64,000 bases of DNA from Variovorax sp. OAS795 (GCF_040546685.1 NZ_JBEPOH010000001.1:2480001-2544000); one strand, 5' to 3'; positions 19,192 through 27,725 are shown, numbered from the stretch's first letter. A program made the numbers and translations. Notes: a model not told the origin generated them from the sequence alone.

Positions 19192-20856
19192 TCACATCTC
19201 TTCGCGCTTGAGCAGGTAGTCGAGCGGGCCGACGCGGAACCAGCGGTAGCCATAGGGTTCGAGCAACATGCAGTGCATGCCCTTGGCATTGGCGTGGCTG
19301 TGCGCATTCGAGAGCAGGTTGACCAGCTGTTCGCCGTTCGCGCCCAATGCCCTGGCCTCGAGCTTGATCTCGAGCGGGTTCGCATCGAAGTTGTGGACGA
19401 AGGCCACGGCATTGCCGCGCCATTCGTAGCGGATCACCAGCACTGCTTTTTCCGAATGCGGAATCACCGAGAAGTCGCCCCAGCCGATCTCGGGCACCTC
19501 CTTGCGCATGCGGAACGCGCGCTCCATCCAGTTGAGCAGCGAATCGGGATCGCGCCGCTGCGCCGCCACGTTCACGTGCTCGAATCCGTAGGCGCCGCCG
19601 GTGATCACCGGAACCACCGGCTTGTCCGAGGTGGTGAAACCGCCCTGGCGTTCGGTGGACCACTGCATCGGCGTTCGCGCGCAGTTGCGCTCCGGCAGGC
19701 GAAGGTCGTCTCCCATGCCGATCTCGTCGCCGTAGCGCATGACCGGTGTGCCGGGCAGGGTGAGCATCAGGCTGTAGGCAAGCTCCAGCCGCCGCCGGTT
19801 GCCGCCCAGCATGGGTGCGAGGCGCCGGCGGATGCCGCGGTCGTACAGCTGCATGTCCTTCTCGGGCCCGAAGGCATCGAACACGCGCTGGCGGTGCGAG
19901 GGCCGCAGCCGCCCGAGGTCGAGCTCGTCGTGGTTGCGCAGGAAGATGCCCCATTGCGAGGTGGCCGGCCGTTCCCGCGTGGCCTCCAGCGCCTTGACCA
20001 GCGGCCGCGTATCGCCTGCGGCCATGGCGTAGAACAGGTTCTGGTTGACCTGGAAGTTGAACATCATGTGCAGCCGCTCGCCCTCGTCGCCGAAGTAGGC
20101 CATGTTGGTCTTGGGCAGCACGTTGGCCTCGGCCAGGATGATGGCGTCGCCGCGTCGCCACTGCAGCAGCTCTCGGAACTGCCGCAGCATGTCGAACTTC
20201 TCGGTCGGGTGCACGACCTTCGGCCCCTTCGCGCCGATCACGAAAGGCACTGCGTCCATGCGGAAGCCCGAGACCCCCAGCTGCGTCCAGAAGCCCATGA
20301 TCTTGAGGATCTCGGCCTGCACGGCGGGGTTGGCCGTATTCAGGTCGGGCTGGAATTCATAGAAGCGGTGAAAGAACCAGCGCCTGGCGAGCTTGTCGAA
20401 ATTCCAGGTCGATTTCTGCACGCCCGGAAAGACCACACCGTCGGTGAAGCGGCGCGGCTTCTTGTCGGACCATACATACCAGTCATGGTATTTTGACGTC
20501 GGGCCCTTGCGCGCATCCTGGAACCAGGGGTGCTGGTCCGAGGTGTGGTTGACGACCAGGTCCATCAGCACGCGCATGCCGAGCTGCTCGGCCGAATGCG
20601 TGAACTCGACAAAATCGCCGAGCGTGCCGAATCGCGGGTCGACGTTGTAATAGTCCGAAACATCGTAGCCGTCGTCGCGGCCCGGCGAGGGGTGGAACGG
20701 CATCAGCCACAGCGTCGTGACGCCCAGGCCGTGGAGGTATTCGAGGCGCCGCGTCAGGCCTTCGAAGTCGCCGCAGCCGTCGCCGTTGGAATCCATGAAG
20801 GTCCCCACCGACAGGCAATACACCACGGCGTTCTTGTACCAGAGGTCGTTGATCAT
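19192..20856 (-). CDS. GH13 alpha-amylase-family enzyme, trehalose-synthase-like
   Basis: The 554-residue TIM-barrel enzyme carries the GH13 blocks: DLVVNHTSDQHPWF, GFRMDAVPFV with the nucleophile Asp, ILAEANVL with the acid/base Glu, and FLRNHDELDL. The overall pattern (GTFMDSNGDGCGDFEGL, DDGYDVSDYYNVDP, VMRYGDEIGMGDDL, RTPMQWS) is closest to trehalose synthase. There is no maltokinase tail, unlike the second TreS in this window. The start at 20856 (MINDLWYKNAVVYCLSVGTF) has a GGAAGG site and fits the family N-terminus; 11 extra codons upstream are unlikely. It is divergent from another GH13 gene. Isomerisation of maltose and trehalose is the likely reaction, but hydrolysis is possible. Confidence 0.8.
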   Translation of the reverse strand: MINDLWYKNAVVYCLSVGTFMDSNGDGCGDFEGLTRRLEYLHGLGVTTLWLMPFHPSPGRDDGYDVSDYYNVDPRFGTLGDFVEFTHSAEQLGMRVLMDLVVNHTSDQHPWFQDARKGPTSKYHDWYVWSDKKPRRFTDGVVFPGVQKSTWNFDKLARRWFFHRFYEFQPDLNTANPAVQAEILKIMGFWTQLGVSGFRMDAVPFVIGAKGPKVVHPTEKFDMLRQFRELLQWRRGDAIILAEANVLPKTNMAYFGDEGERLHMMFNFQVNQNLFYAMAAGDTRPLVKALEATRERPATSQWGIFLRNHDELDLGRLRPSHRQRVFDAFGPEKDMQLYDRGIRRRLAPMLGGNRRRLELAYSLMLTLPGTPVMRYGDEIGMGDDLRLPERNCARTPMQWSTERQGGFTTSDKPVVPVITGGAYGFEHVNVAAQRRDPDSLLNWMERAFRMRKEVPEIGWGDFSVIPHSEKAVLVIRYEWRGNAVAFVHNFDANPLEIKLEARALGANGEQLVNLLSNAHSHANAKGMHCMLLEPYGYRWFRVGPLDYLLKREEM

Positions 20857-20913
20857 GCGGGGAACCTTCCATGAATAGGTACCTCGCAATGCAGAACATG
20901 AAAGGAACAGTCG

Positions 20914-22524
20914 ATGTCGGCCGATGCTTGGTGGAAGAACGGAATCGTTTATCAGATCTATCCGCGTTCGTTCCAGGACAGCGACGGAGACGGCATCGGC
21001 GACTTGCGCGGCATCCAGAGGCGGCTCGATTATCTGGTCGAGCTCGGCGTGGATGCCGTCTGGATTTCGCCGATCTACCCCTCACCGATGGCCGACTTCG
21101 GGTACGACATTTCCGACTACTGCAACATCGACCCGCGTTTCGGCACGCTCGATGACTTCGATGCACTGGCCGCCGAGTGCAAGGCGCGGGGGCTGAAGCT
21201 GGTGCTGGATTTCGTGCCCAACCACACCTCGGACCGGCACCCGTGGTTCGCCCAGAGCCGGGCTTCCCGCGGCAGCCCGAAGCGCGACTGGTACCTGTGG
21301 CGCGACCCCGCACAAGGTGGCGGGCCGCCCAACAACTGGCTCAGCAATTTCGGCGGGCCCGCTTGGACGCTGGACGAGGCGAGCGGCCAGTACTACTGCC
21401 ATTCCTTTCTCAGGGAGCAGCCCGATCTCAACTGGCGCAACCCCGAGGTGCGCCGCGCCATGTACGAGGCACTGCGCTTCTGGCTGCGCCGCGGCGTGGA
21501 CGGTTTCCGCGTCGACGTGCTCTACCACCTCGTCAAGGACGAAGATTTTCGCGACAACCCCGACAACCCGTCCTGGCAGCCGGGCCAGGACCCTTCGCAC
21601 CGGCTGCTGCCGCTCTACACCACCGACCGTCCCGAGATGCAGGACATCGTCGCCGAGATGCGCCGCGTGGTCGACGAGTTCAGCGACGAGGCGTCGTCGC
21701 GCGTGCTGATCGGCGAGCTCTATCTTCCGCTCGAACGGCTCATGGCCTACTACGGCCGCACGGCCGACGGACTGCTGCAAGGCGTGCAGCTGCCGTTCAA
21801 CTTCCAGCTCATCGCGGCGCCCTGGCATGCGGTGGAGATCGACCGCATCGTGCGCAACTACGAAGCCGCATTGCCGCACGGCGCGGCGCCCAACTGGGTA
21901 CTCGGCAACCATGACAAGCCGCGCATCGCGAGCCGTGTCGGGCAGGAGAGGGCGCGGCTCGCGGCAATGTTGCTGCTGACGCTGCGCGGCACGCCAACGC
22001 TTTACTACGGCGACGAGATCGGTCTCACCGACGTTCCCATTCCGCCCGCCGAAGTGCAGGACCCGTTCGAGAAGAACGAGCCCGGCAAGGGCCTCGGGCG
22101 CGACCCGCAGCGCACGCCCATGCAGTGGAGCCGCGCGCACGCCGCGGGCTTCACCGACGGCACGCCGTGGTTGCGGCTGGGCGGTGACTGGGGCATGCGC
22201 AACGTCGAGGCGCAGCAGGGCGATCCGGACTCGATGCTCGCGCTCTACAAGAAACTCATCGCGCTCAGGCGCCGCGAGCCCGCGCTGCACGAAGGAAGCC
22301 ACGAGCAGCTCGACGCGGGTGCCGATGTGCTGGCCTATGCACGATGCGCGGGCACGCGCCGGCTGGTGGTGCTGCTGAACTTCGCGAGCGCGGAGACGGC
22401 CGTGGCCGCGCATCTTCTACCGCCCGACGCCGTGGTGCTGGCCTCGACCCACGCCGGCCGCACCGGCACGGCCAAGGGCGAATTGCTGCTGGAGCCGCTC
22501 GAGGGCGTGATCGTCGCGCAGTAG
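20914..22524 (+). CDS. GH13 alpha-glucosidase (oligo-1,6-glucosidase type)
   Basis: The 536-residue enzyme has the features of alpha-glucosidases: WWKNGIVYQIYPRSFQDSDG at the start, the family index LDFVPNHTSDRHPWF, GFRVDVLYHLVKD with the nucleophile Asp, LIGELYLP with the Glu and VLGNHDKPRIASR. It should release glucose from short alpha-glucans or related disaccharides in the cytoplasm (no signal peptide). An AAAGGA site precedes the ATG at 20914. It is divergent from the TreS-like gene across 57 bases, so the two are probably co-regulated. Whether it prefers alpha-1,4 or alpha-1,6 links cannot be told. Confidence 0.85.
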   Translation: MSADAWWKNGIVYQIYPRSFQDSDGDGIGDLRGIQRRLDYLVELGVDAVWISPIYPSPMADFGYDISDYCNIDPRFGTLDDFDALAAECKARGLKLVLDFVPNHTSDRHPWFAQSRASRGSPKRDWYLWRDPAQGGGPPNNWLSNFGGPAWTLDEASGQYYCHSFLREQPDLNWRNPEVRRAMYEALRFWLRRGVDGFRVDVLYHLVKDEDFRDNPDNPSWQPGQDPSHRLLPLYTTDRPEMQDIVAEMRRVVDEFSDEASSRVLIGELYLPLERLMAYYGRTADGLLQGVQLPFNFQLIAAPWHAVEIDRIVRNYEAALPHGAAPNWVLGNHDKPRIASRVGQERARLAAMLLLTLRGTPTLYYGDEIGLTDVPIPPAEVQDPFEKNEPGKGLGRDPQRTPMQWSRAHAAGFTDGTPWLRLGGDWGMRNVEAQQGDPDSMLALYKKLIALRRREPALHEGSHEQLDAGADVLAYARCAGTRRLVVLLNFASAETAVAAHLLPPDAVVLASTHAGRTGTAKGELLLEPLEGVIVAQ

Positions 22525-22592
22525 CGGCTCGCGCGGTGGTGGCGTGGTGAAGCGCCAGCGATAAATCGGCCGCAGATCACTCGATAAGTGCG

Positions 22593-22629
22593 CCTACCGG
22601 ATGTTCGGTAGGGCAACGATCGGTTGCCC
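22593..22629. terminator. two adjacent hairpins between convergent genes
   Basis: CCTACCG/CGGTAGG (22593-22599 with 22606-22612) and GGGCAAC/GTTGCCC (22611-22617 with 22623-22629) form two 7-bp stems that share two bases. They lie between the convergent alpha-glucosidase and exported-protein genes. No T-run follows, so a two-way terminator or transcript-end structure is only likely, not proven. Confidence 0.35.
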
Positions 22630-22671
22630 CATAAATGCAGCAGCATCCAGCGCGCAGTCCAAGCGCTCGCC

Positions 22672-23145
22672 TCATCGTTGCGGCGCCTTATAAAGAGGGT
22701 CGCCCACTTGGCACGGGCATTCATGTGGGCAGGCCGGCAGGAAGTCGATATCGACACGTTTCACCAAGTTGCTTCCCTCGGATGCCGGCACGGCGGCGAC
22801 AATCCCTTTGTTAGGGAGATCAACTTCCTTCACATCGAACTGCAAGTCCTTCGTGAGGACTTTCGCAACATTCCTGGCGCGCCTCGCACCCAAATTGATT
22901 GCGTCGCGTTCGCCAAATGCCGACTGAGTGGATAGGAAAAGCGATTCACGATTTGGATATGCCGAACGGAGTGCGGCTGTCCAATTGGCAAGCTTGAGAA
23001 CCTCCTTGGCGGGAACCAACGCGGAGTTCCGCTCGAATACAACGCCAATGCTCTTGATCGGGCTGCAGGCCAGCGCAGCTGGCGCGAGCATCACGGCGAG
23101 AGATGCCAAGAAATATCTCAGAATGGTTTCCCGTCGCTTGTTCAT
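22672..23145 (-). CDS. exported protein, candidate periplasmic immunity partner of the PAAR-metallopeptidase
   Basis: A 157-residue protein with a clear Sec signal (basic MNKRR, then a hydrophobic stretch ending LAPAALAC). The mature part has an OmpA-like ring to it (SAFGERDAINLGARRARNVAKVL) and ends with cysteines in PACPHECPCQVGD. Its ATG at 23145 overlaps the stop of the upstream effector gene (ATGA at 23142-23145), the arrangement expected of a toxin with its immunity gene. Export to the periplasm would suit protection against a peptidase delivered there. No named immunity family was recognised; a simple accessory role is the alternative. Base composition is more AT-rich than the flanking GH13 genes. 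Confidence 0.65.
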   Translation of the reverse strand: MNKRRETILRYFLASLAVMLAPAALACSPIKSIGVVFERNSALVPAKEVLKLANWTAALRSAYPNRESLFLSTQSAFGERDAINLGARRARNVAKVLTKDLQFDVKEVDLPNKGIVAAVPASEGSNLVKRVDIDFLPACPHECPCQVGDPLYKAPQR

Positions 23146-24173
23146 ATTGAAGCCTTTGGATCCACTCCAAGAATGTAGCCGGCAATGCTGTCCGCATTGA
23201 CCCGAAGCGCCTCCAGGTTCTGGCTGTTGACTTGGCGCCTTGATTTTACCGTTCCATACCATGTATCGTTCGACCTGAATGTGTCATAGAAGTGCGTGAC
23301 TTCGTGGATCAAGGTCAAAAGTCTGGAATCGCCGTCGCGGACTTTGTCTGTTCCGAAGACAAGCCGGTTGTCGTGCTCAAGTTCGCAAAAAGGCAACGCA
23401 ATTGCAATGGTATGAGTCGCGACATCGGGCTTGCATACCGCCGCAACAGTACCGACTCCATTGTCCAAGACGCAACTCACCAATTTTCCGCCTGCCGTGA
23501 AACGCACAAAATTCTTCGCCTCCAGTCCTTCAAGCACGCGAACGCATGCAGCCAACCCCCTTTGGAGGTGTTCCCGCAGCGAAGCGTCGGCGACACCAAA
23601 CCAAGTAGTCGCAAGGGCCTGCGCCTCTTTGTCCCAGCGTTCTAGTTCCGGCAGCCGCTTCTTCGTGATGTAGTCAATCGCCAAGTCGCGCAGCTTCATC
23701 GCCAACGCGGCGAACTCTTTGTTCGTCATATTGGGGCAGATGTTTTCGGTCTGCTCGGCCCCCGGTGAGTGTTCCACCAGCTCATCGACCAGCTTCTTGC
23801 TTGCGGCAATGCTGGGTGAGTCTCCGGCGAACCAACCCGGCAGAGCGGCATAGCTGGCATTGAAATCGCGAGCGCCTGCCAGCATGTCATCAAAGTTCGT
23901 GTTGTGAACCAGCGTCGCAACGAGCGGGGGCGGAACGGGGCATTGACAGATCACCACGTCGCCTTCCAGTGCCATTTCGGCCCCGTAGAACAAGCCTCTG
24001 CGGGGGCCACCTGCCTTGGCAATGATGCCGACGCTGTTGCAGCCTTCACAGTAAGCACGTCCGCCGATCAATGCGATACGGTGCCCGAATACATCCATCA
24101 TGGGGCCGCTGTAGGTCAGCACCGCTCCGCCCGAGGCCGGTGGATCGCCGACGACGATCTGTTTTCGCATCAT
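23142..24173 (-). CDS. PAAR-like N-terminus fused to an M35-type (aspzincin) metallopeptidase; putative type VI effector
   Basis: The 343-residue protein starts with a PAAR-type module (about 1-95: VVGDPPASGGAVLTYSGP, GRAYCEGCNSVG, MALEGDVVICQC) of the kind that caps type VI secretion spikes. After a linker comes a predicted zinc peptidase: HEVTHFYDTF supplies the HExxH helix, SNDTWYG fits the DxxYG of the aspzincin third ligand, and NADSIAGYI matches the usual end of M35 and lysine-specific endopeptidases. It should be loaded on the secretion tip and cleave proteins in the target cell. The MM start at 24173 is chosen because PAAR homology begins there; a longer frame reaches 24275. No other type VI genes are in the window. 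Confidence 0.8.
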   Translation of the reverse strand: MMRKQIVVGDPPASGGAVLTYSGPMMDVFGHRIALIGGRAYCEGCNSVGIIAKAGGPRRGLFYGAEMALEGDVVICQCPVPPPLVATLVHNTNFDDMLAGARDFNASYAALPGWFAGDSPSIAASKKLVDELVEHSPGAEQTENICPNMTNKEFAALAMKLRDLAIDYITKKRLPELERWDKEAQALATTWFGVADASLREHLQRGLAACVRVLEGLEAKNFVRFTAGGKLVSCVLDNGVGTVAAVCKPDVATHTIAIALPFCELEHDNRLVFGTDKVRDGDSRLLTLIHEVTHFYDTFRSNDTWYGTVKSRRQVNSQNLEALRVNADSIAGYILGVDPKASI

Positions 24174-24404
24174 TTTGAGAGTCCCCAAAGTTGAGATTGG
24201 AGATTTGTATGCGGGGGCCGGGCTTTCTCCGGGCAGCGGCAGCCAGCCGCGGGTGTCGGAGCGGCAATTTGTCACGTCACTTGTCGGTTTCGGGTGCAGG
24301 GCCGGCCTAAGTACAGCTCGGCTGACCTCGCTCCCGCTTTCGCCCGTAAGTGATCAGATCCTTGGTTGCCGCAGCATCTGCGGACTCCTTGCCACGGCGG
24401 ATGG

Positions 24405-25751
24405 CTATTTTCCCGACGGATAGGTTTCCGGAACCTCTTCATCCGGCGCGGGCGCATCGCGGTCCAGCGGCTCGACGGCGCGGGTCTGGTCGAAGTGCAG
24501 CAGCGCATCGAACTGCACCGGCAGGCGCGCGAAGAAATAGTGGCTCTGGCGCTCGGTCTCGGGGCGGTAGATGACGCCGATGGCGCGCTCCAGCCGGCGC
24601 TCCCGCAGCGCGAAGAAATGGCCGGCTTCGCCGCGCAGCGGCAGCATGAAGCGCGCGATGCCGGTCTCGTGCATGAGGCCTTCGTAGCTGTCCGGCCGCG
24701 ACGCGAGAACCCGCTTGCGTTCCGCGGCCGCACCCCAGTCGGACGCCGCCATCACGGTGCCCGCATGGGTGGTGAAGCCCACCAGCACCGCGTCGCGGCC
24801 CTGGCGCTCGCGCACCAGCTGGCCCAGGTTGAGTTCGCCGCGCTGCTCGCCCATCTCGGTGGCGCGCGCATCGCCCAGGTGCGAGTTGTGGGCCCACACC
24901 ACGATCTTCGGGCGCTCGCTGCCGCGCCACAGGTGGCGCTCCAGTTCGCCCAGGGTCTCGGCCATGTGGCGGTCGCGCAGGTTCCACGACGACACGTCGC
25001 TCTGGTACATCGAGCGGTAGTAGCCCTCGGCGTTCTTCACCAGGCGTGCGTTCTGCTCGGCGTTGAAGGCCTCTTCCTCGCTGGCCGCATCGCCGCGGCG
25101 CCACGCATCGCCCGAAGCGCGGCGCATCTCGACGAGCATGTCGATCACCTCGCGGCGGCAGGAGTCGGACTCTCCGAGGCCCGCCATCAGGCCGTAGACC
25201 TGCCCGCCATCGCCGAAGCGGTCGAAGCAGCCGTAGCGCTCGCGCGCGGCGCGCGCCGCGCCGGGGTCGCTGCGGTCGAAGTAGGCCAGCACGGCTTCGA
25301 TCGACGCGTGCAGGCTGTACAGGTCGAGCCCGTAGAAGCCGGTCTTGCCCTGCGCGGGCCCCGCCTCGTTGAAGGCGCGCTGCCACTCGACGAAATCGGC
25401 CACGTCCCGGTTGCGCCACATCCAGGTGGGGAAGCGCCGGAAGCCGGCCAGCGCATCGCGCGCGCTGGCATCGTCGCCCTCGCCGCGCACGTAGCGGTTC
25501 ACGCGGTAGGCATCGGGCCAATCGCCCTCGATGGCCACGGCGTTGAAGCCCTTCTCTGCGAGCAGGCGGCGCGTGATGTCCGCGCGCGCCGCATAGAACT
25601 CGTGCGTGCCGTGCGACGCTTCGCCGAGCAGCACGTAGTGCGCATCGCCGATCAGCGCGAGCAGCGCATCGTGGTCGTCCGCGGAGCCGTCCATCGCGCG
25701 GGCCGCGAGGCGCAAGGCCTCGGTTTCTTTCGACAGGGGTGAAGGCTGCAT
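24405..25751 (-). CDS. erythromycin-esterase-like family protein
   Basis: The 448-residue protein matches the EreA/ChaN-like superfamily: LLGEASHGTHEFYAARADIT, AIEGDWPDAYRVNRY, FYGLDLYSL and WAHNSHLGDARATEMG. These hold the His and Glu residues used by Ere enzymes for macrolide lactone hydrolysis. Most chromosomal members paired with a phosphoribosyltransferase have no proven antibiotic role, so the name describes the fold, not resistance. It lies 11 bases after the phosphoribosyltransferase gene, transcribed in the same direction, which indicates one operon. The start MQPSPLSKETEALRLAARA at 25751 is well placed. Confidence 0.85.
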   Translation of the reverse strand: MQPSPLSKETEALRLAARAMDGSADDHDALLALIGDAHYVLLGEASHGTHEFYAARADITRRLLAEKGFNAVAIEGDWPDAYRVNRYVRGEGDDASARDALAGFRRFPTWMWRNRDVADFVEWQRAFNEAGPAQGKTGFYGLDLYSLHASIEAVLAYFDRSDPGAARAARERYGCFDRFGDGGQVYGLMAGLGESDSCRREVIDMLVEMRRASGDAWRRGDAASEEEAFNAEQNARLVKNAEGYYRSMYQSDVSSWNLRDRHMAETLGELERHLWRGSERPKIVVWAHNSHLGDARATEMGEQRGELNLGQLVRERQGRDAVLVGFTTHAGTVMAASDWGAAAERKRVLASRPDSYEGLMHETGIARFMLPLRGEAGHFFALRERRLERAIGVIYRPETERQSHYFFARLPVQFDALLHFDQTRAVEPLDRDAPAPDEEVPETYPSGK

Positions 25752-25762
25752 CGTTCGTTTCC

Positions 25763-26428
25763 TCAGGCTGCAACGGGACGGAGGCGGCTCGCGTCTGCGA
25801 GCAGGCGGCACACTTCCTGGTCGCTGGTCTGCGAGAAATCCAGGTACCAGCGGCCCACGCCCAGGAAAGGGTCGGGCGCTTCGGCGCATGCGACTTCGTC
25901 CGCTTCGGCGCGCAGCAGCTCGCAGGCTTCGGGCGCCGCCACGGGCGCGGCGGCGATCACGCGGGCGGGCGCCTGCCGGCGTACCGCGCGCACGGCAACG
26001 CGCATGGTCGCGCCGGTGGCCAGGCCGTCGTCCACGAGGATCACGGTACGCCCGCGCAGCTCCGGCGCGGGGCGCCCGCCGCGGTAGACGCGTTCGCGGC
26101 GCTCGAGTTCGCGCTGCTCGTCGCGCGCCACTTCGTCGACCGCCTCGGCCGGTATGCCGAGTTCGCGCAGCAGCATGTCGTCGAGCAGCCGCTCGCCGCC
26201 GCTGGCGATGGCGCCCATGGCGAATTCGGGGTTCCACGGCAGGCCGAGCTTGCGCACCACCAGCACGTCGAGCGGCGCGCGCAGCGCCTTGGCCACCTCG
26301 TACGCCACCGGCGTGCCGCCGCGCGGCAGGGCAAGCACCGTCACGTCGGAGCGGCCGGCAAGATGAACCAGCCGCAGGGCCAGCGCGCGGCCCGCCTGCG
26401 CGCGATCGCTGAAAGATTCGAAAGCCAT
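25763..26428 (-). CDS. phosphoribosyltransferase family protein
   Basis: The 221-residue protein has the PRPP-binding signature VILVDDGLATGATM and, near the N-terminus, VLALPRGGTPVAYEVAKAL, the layout of a type I phosphoribosyltransferase group often found beside stress genes. The true nucleobase or other substrate is unknown. ATG at 26428 has an AAGGA site; 13 codons of upstream frame are rejected. It is first in an operon with the erythromycin-esterase-like gene and lies downstream of the Hsp20 pair on the same strand, separated by a strong hairpin. Confidence 0.85.
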   Translation of the reverse strand: MAFESFSDRAQAGRALALRLVHLAGRSDVTVLALPRGGTPVAYEVAKALRAPLDVLVVRKLGLPWNPEFAMGAIASGGERLLDDMLLRELGIPAEAVDEVARDEQRELERRERVYRGGRPAPELRGRTVILVDDGLATGATMRVAVRAVRRQAPARVIAAAPVAAPEACELLRAEADEVACAEAPDPFLGVGRWYLDFSQTSDQEVCRLLADASRLRPVAA

Positions 26429-26538
26429 GCCGGTGTCCTTGCGGCCACCATATTTTTGCCAAGCCACCGACGCTGTAGGGCGAAGCTCACATCGGCGTAG
26501 GCGCAGCGCGGCCGATCGTCAGGCGCGCGGCGCCGCGG

Positions 26539-26559
26539 CGCTGGCGCGGTGCGCCAGCG
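26539..26559 (-). terminator. perfect 9-bp hairpin downstream of the Hsp20 genes
   Basis: CGCTGGCGC (26539-26547) and GCGCCAGCG (26551-26559) pair perfectly around a GGT loop, between the hsp20 stop (26573) and the phosphoribosyltransferase start. There is no U-run on either side, so it is a terminator-like or RNA-stabilising stem rather than a classical intrinsic terminator. Confidence 0.4.
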
Positions 26560-26572
26560 TCTTGCACAGTCC

Positions 26573-26980
26573 TCAGGCCGCCTGGACCTCGATGCGGCGC
26601 GGCTGCGCGTGCTCGGCCTTCGGAATGCGCAGCTTCAGCACGCCCTGCTTGAGCTCCGCCGAGATGGCCCCGGTGTCCAGCTCCTTGCTCAGCGTGAACA
26701 CGCGGCGGAAGCGCGCCAGGCCCACCTCGGTATGGCTCGACTCCAGGCCTTCGGGCACCGCGAGATCGGACTCGGCCTCGATGGTCAGCGTGTCGGAAGC
26801 CACGTGCAGGCCGAGCTTGTCGCGCGAGACGCCGGGCAGGTCGGCATAGAGCGTGATGCCGCCGCTGTCCTCGATCACGTCCACTGGCGGCGTCAGCGCG
26901 GCATCGCTGTAGCGTGCGCTGTCGTCCTTGCGGGAAAGCTGCGCCCGTTGGGCAACACTGGGCGATGTGTGGGTCGTCAT
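26573..26980 (-). CDS. Hsp20 / alpha-crystallin small heat-shock protein
   Basis: A 135-residue holdase chaperone. The alpha-crystallin domain (about 30-125) shows PPVDVIEDSGGITLYADLPG, DKLGLHVASDTLTIEAE, and the closing GVLKLRIPK that contributes the I-x-I/V-like contact for oligomers. Such proteins hold unfolding proteins in the cytoplasm during heat or oxidative stress. An AAGGAGAG site precedes the ATG. It lies 43 bases after a second Hsp20 gene, on the same strand, and should be read from the same heat-shock promoter. Confidence 0.92.
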   Translation of the reverse strand: MTTHTSPSVAQRAQLSRKDDSARYSDAALTPPVDVIEDSGGITLYADLPGVSRDKLGLHVASDTLTIEAESDLAVPEGLESSHTEVGLARFRRVFTLSKELDTGAISAELKQGVLKLRIPKAEHAQPRRIEVQAA

Positions 26981-27023
26981 GGTCGTCTCTCCTTTCGTCT
27001 CTCTTTCTCAGTTGTCCTGTCTC

Positions 27024-27461
27024 TTACTGGACCGTGATGCGGCGCGGCTGCGACGAGGCGCGGCGCTGCACCGAGATCTGCAGCACGCCGTCGCGGTACC
27101 TGGCCGTCACGGCATCGGGGTCGGCATCGTCGGGCAGGGTGAGTACCCTGCGGAACGATCCCTGGAAGCGCTCGTTGATGTGGATGGCGGCCTTCTCGTC
27201 GTCCTGCGGCAGCGCGTTCTCGCGCTTTCCGGCGATGGTGAGAAGGCCGCGTTCCAGGTTGAGCTCGAGGCTCGACGGGTCGATGCCGGGCGCGAAGGCA
27301 TAGATCTCCACCGTCTGCGGCGTGCCGCCGATGTTCAGGGCGGGGAAGCCGTTGCGGCCGAAGCCGCGGATGGTCGGAGACAGATCGAAGGCCTGCTGCA
27401 TCTCGCGCTGCAGGCGATCCATTTCGGCGAACATGTCGCGCGGGAACAGGGATCGGTACAT
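27024..27461 (-). CDS. Hsp20 / alpha-crystallin small heat-shock protein (first of the pair)
   Basis: The 145-residue protein has the class-A-type start MYRSLFPRDMFAEMDRLQRE followed by an alpha-crystallin domain (VEIYAFAPGIDPSSLELNLE, GLLTIAGKRE, FRRVLTLPDDADPD, RYRDGVLQISV). It differs clearly from the second copy, which suggests the pair could form mixed oligomers as IbpA/IbpB do. A strong AAGGAGG site stands before the ATG, and a sigma-32-like promoter lies about 70-100 bases upstream on the minus strand. Confidence 0.93.
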   Translation of the reverse strand: MYRSLFPRDMFAEMDRLQREMQQAFDLSPTIRGFGRNGFPALNIGGTPQTVEIYAFAPGIDPSSLELNLERGLLTIAGKRENALPQDDEKAAIHINERFQGSFRRVLTLPDDADPDAVTARYRDGVLQISVQRRASSQPRRITVQ

Positions 27462-27530
27462 GGCGAAAACCTCCTTTCAAAACAAGGTTGAGCGGAGCGC
27501 CGGAGGCGTCTCCAGCGCTTCCGATGTGCG

Positions 27531-27559
27531 AAATAGGCGCGGGCTCGGGATTTTTCAAG
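27531..27559 (-). promoter_or_regulatory. sigma-32-like promoter of the Hsp20 operon
   Basis: Read on the minus strand, CTTGAA (27559-27554) is followed after 15 bases by GCCTATTT (27538-27531). This fits the heat-shock sigma factor layout (CTTGAA, about 13-15 bases, then a C-rich CCCCATnT element). It points at the hsp20 genes. The near-identical motif on the opposite strand at 27653-27681 strengthens the call. Confidence 0.65.
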
Positions 27560-27652
27560 AGGATTTTTTTCGCGGCCAATGCAGTGGGCATGCCGATTGC
27601 CCGCGTGCTATGGACTCCACTTTCCGCAGCAAAAAAACCAATGCTCCGATCT

Positions 27653-27681
27653 CTTGAAAGGCACAGGCAAAGAACCTATTT
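27653..27681 (+). promoter_or_regulatory. sigma-32-like promoter for the two small genes
   Basis: CTTGAA (27653-27658), a 15-base spacer, then ACCTATTT (27674-27681). Spacing and -10 core (CCTATTTCG) are the same as in the divergent Hsp20 promoter. The first downstream start codon is at 27726, which leaves a short leader with a GAGGAG ribosome site. Confidence 0.65.
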
Positions 27682-27725
27682 CGAACGGCGTCTGAATCGT
27701 CAATCGAACCCAGAGGAGATTTGCC

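Noticed and set aside
22525..22671. A small RNA gene in the interval with two hairpins
   Set aside because: There is no promoter or T-run, and the place between convergent genes suits transcript ends better.
24405..25751. A dedicated macrolide-resistance gene
   Set aside because: The protein belongs to the erythromycin-esterase fold, but the operon with a phosphoribosyltransferase and nearby chaperones argues for another role; fold alone does not prove resistance.
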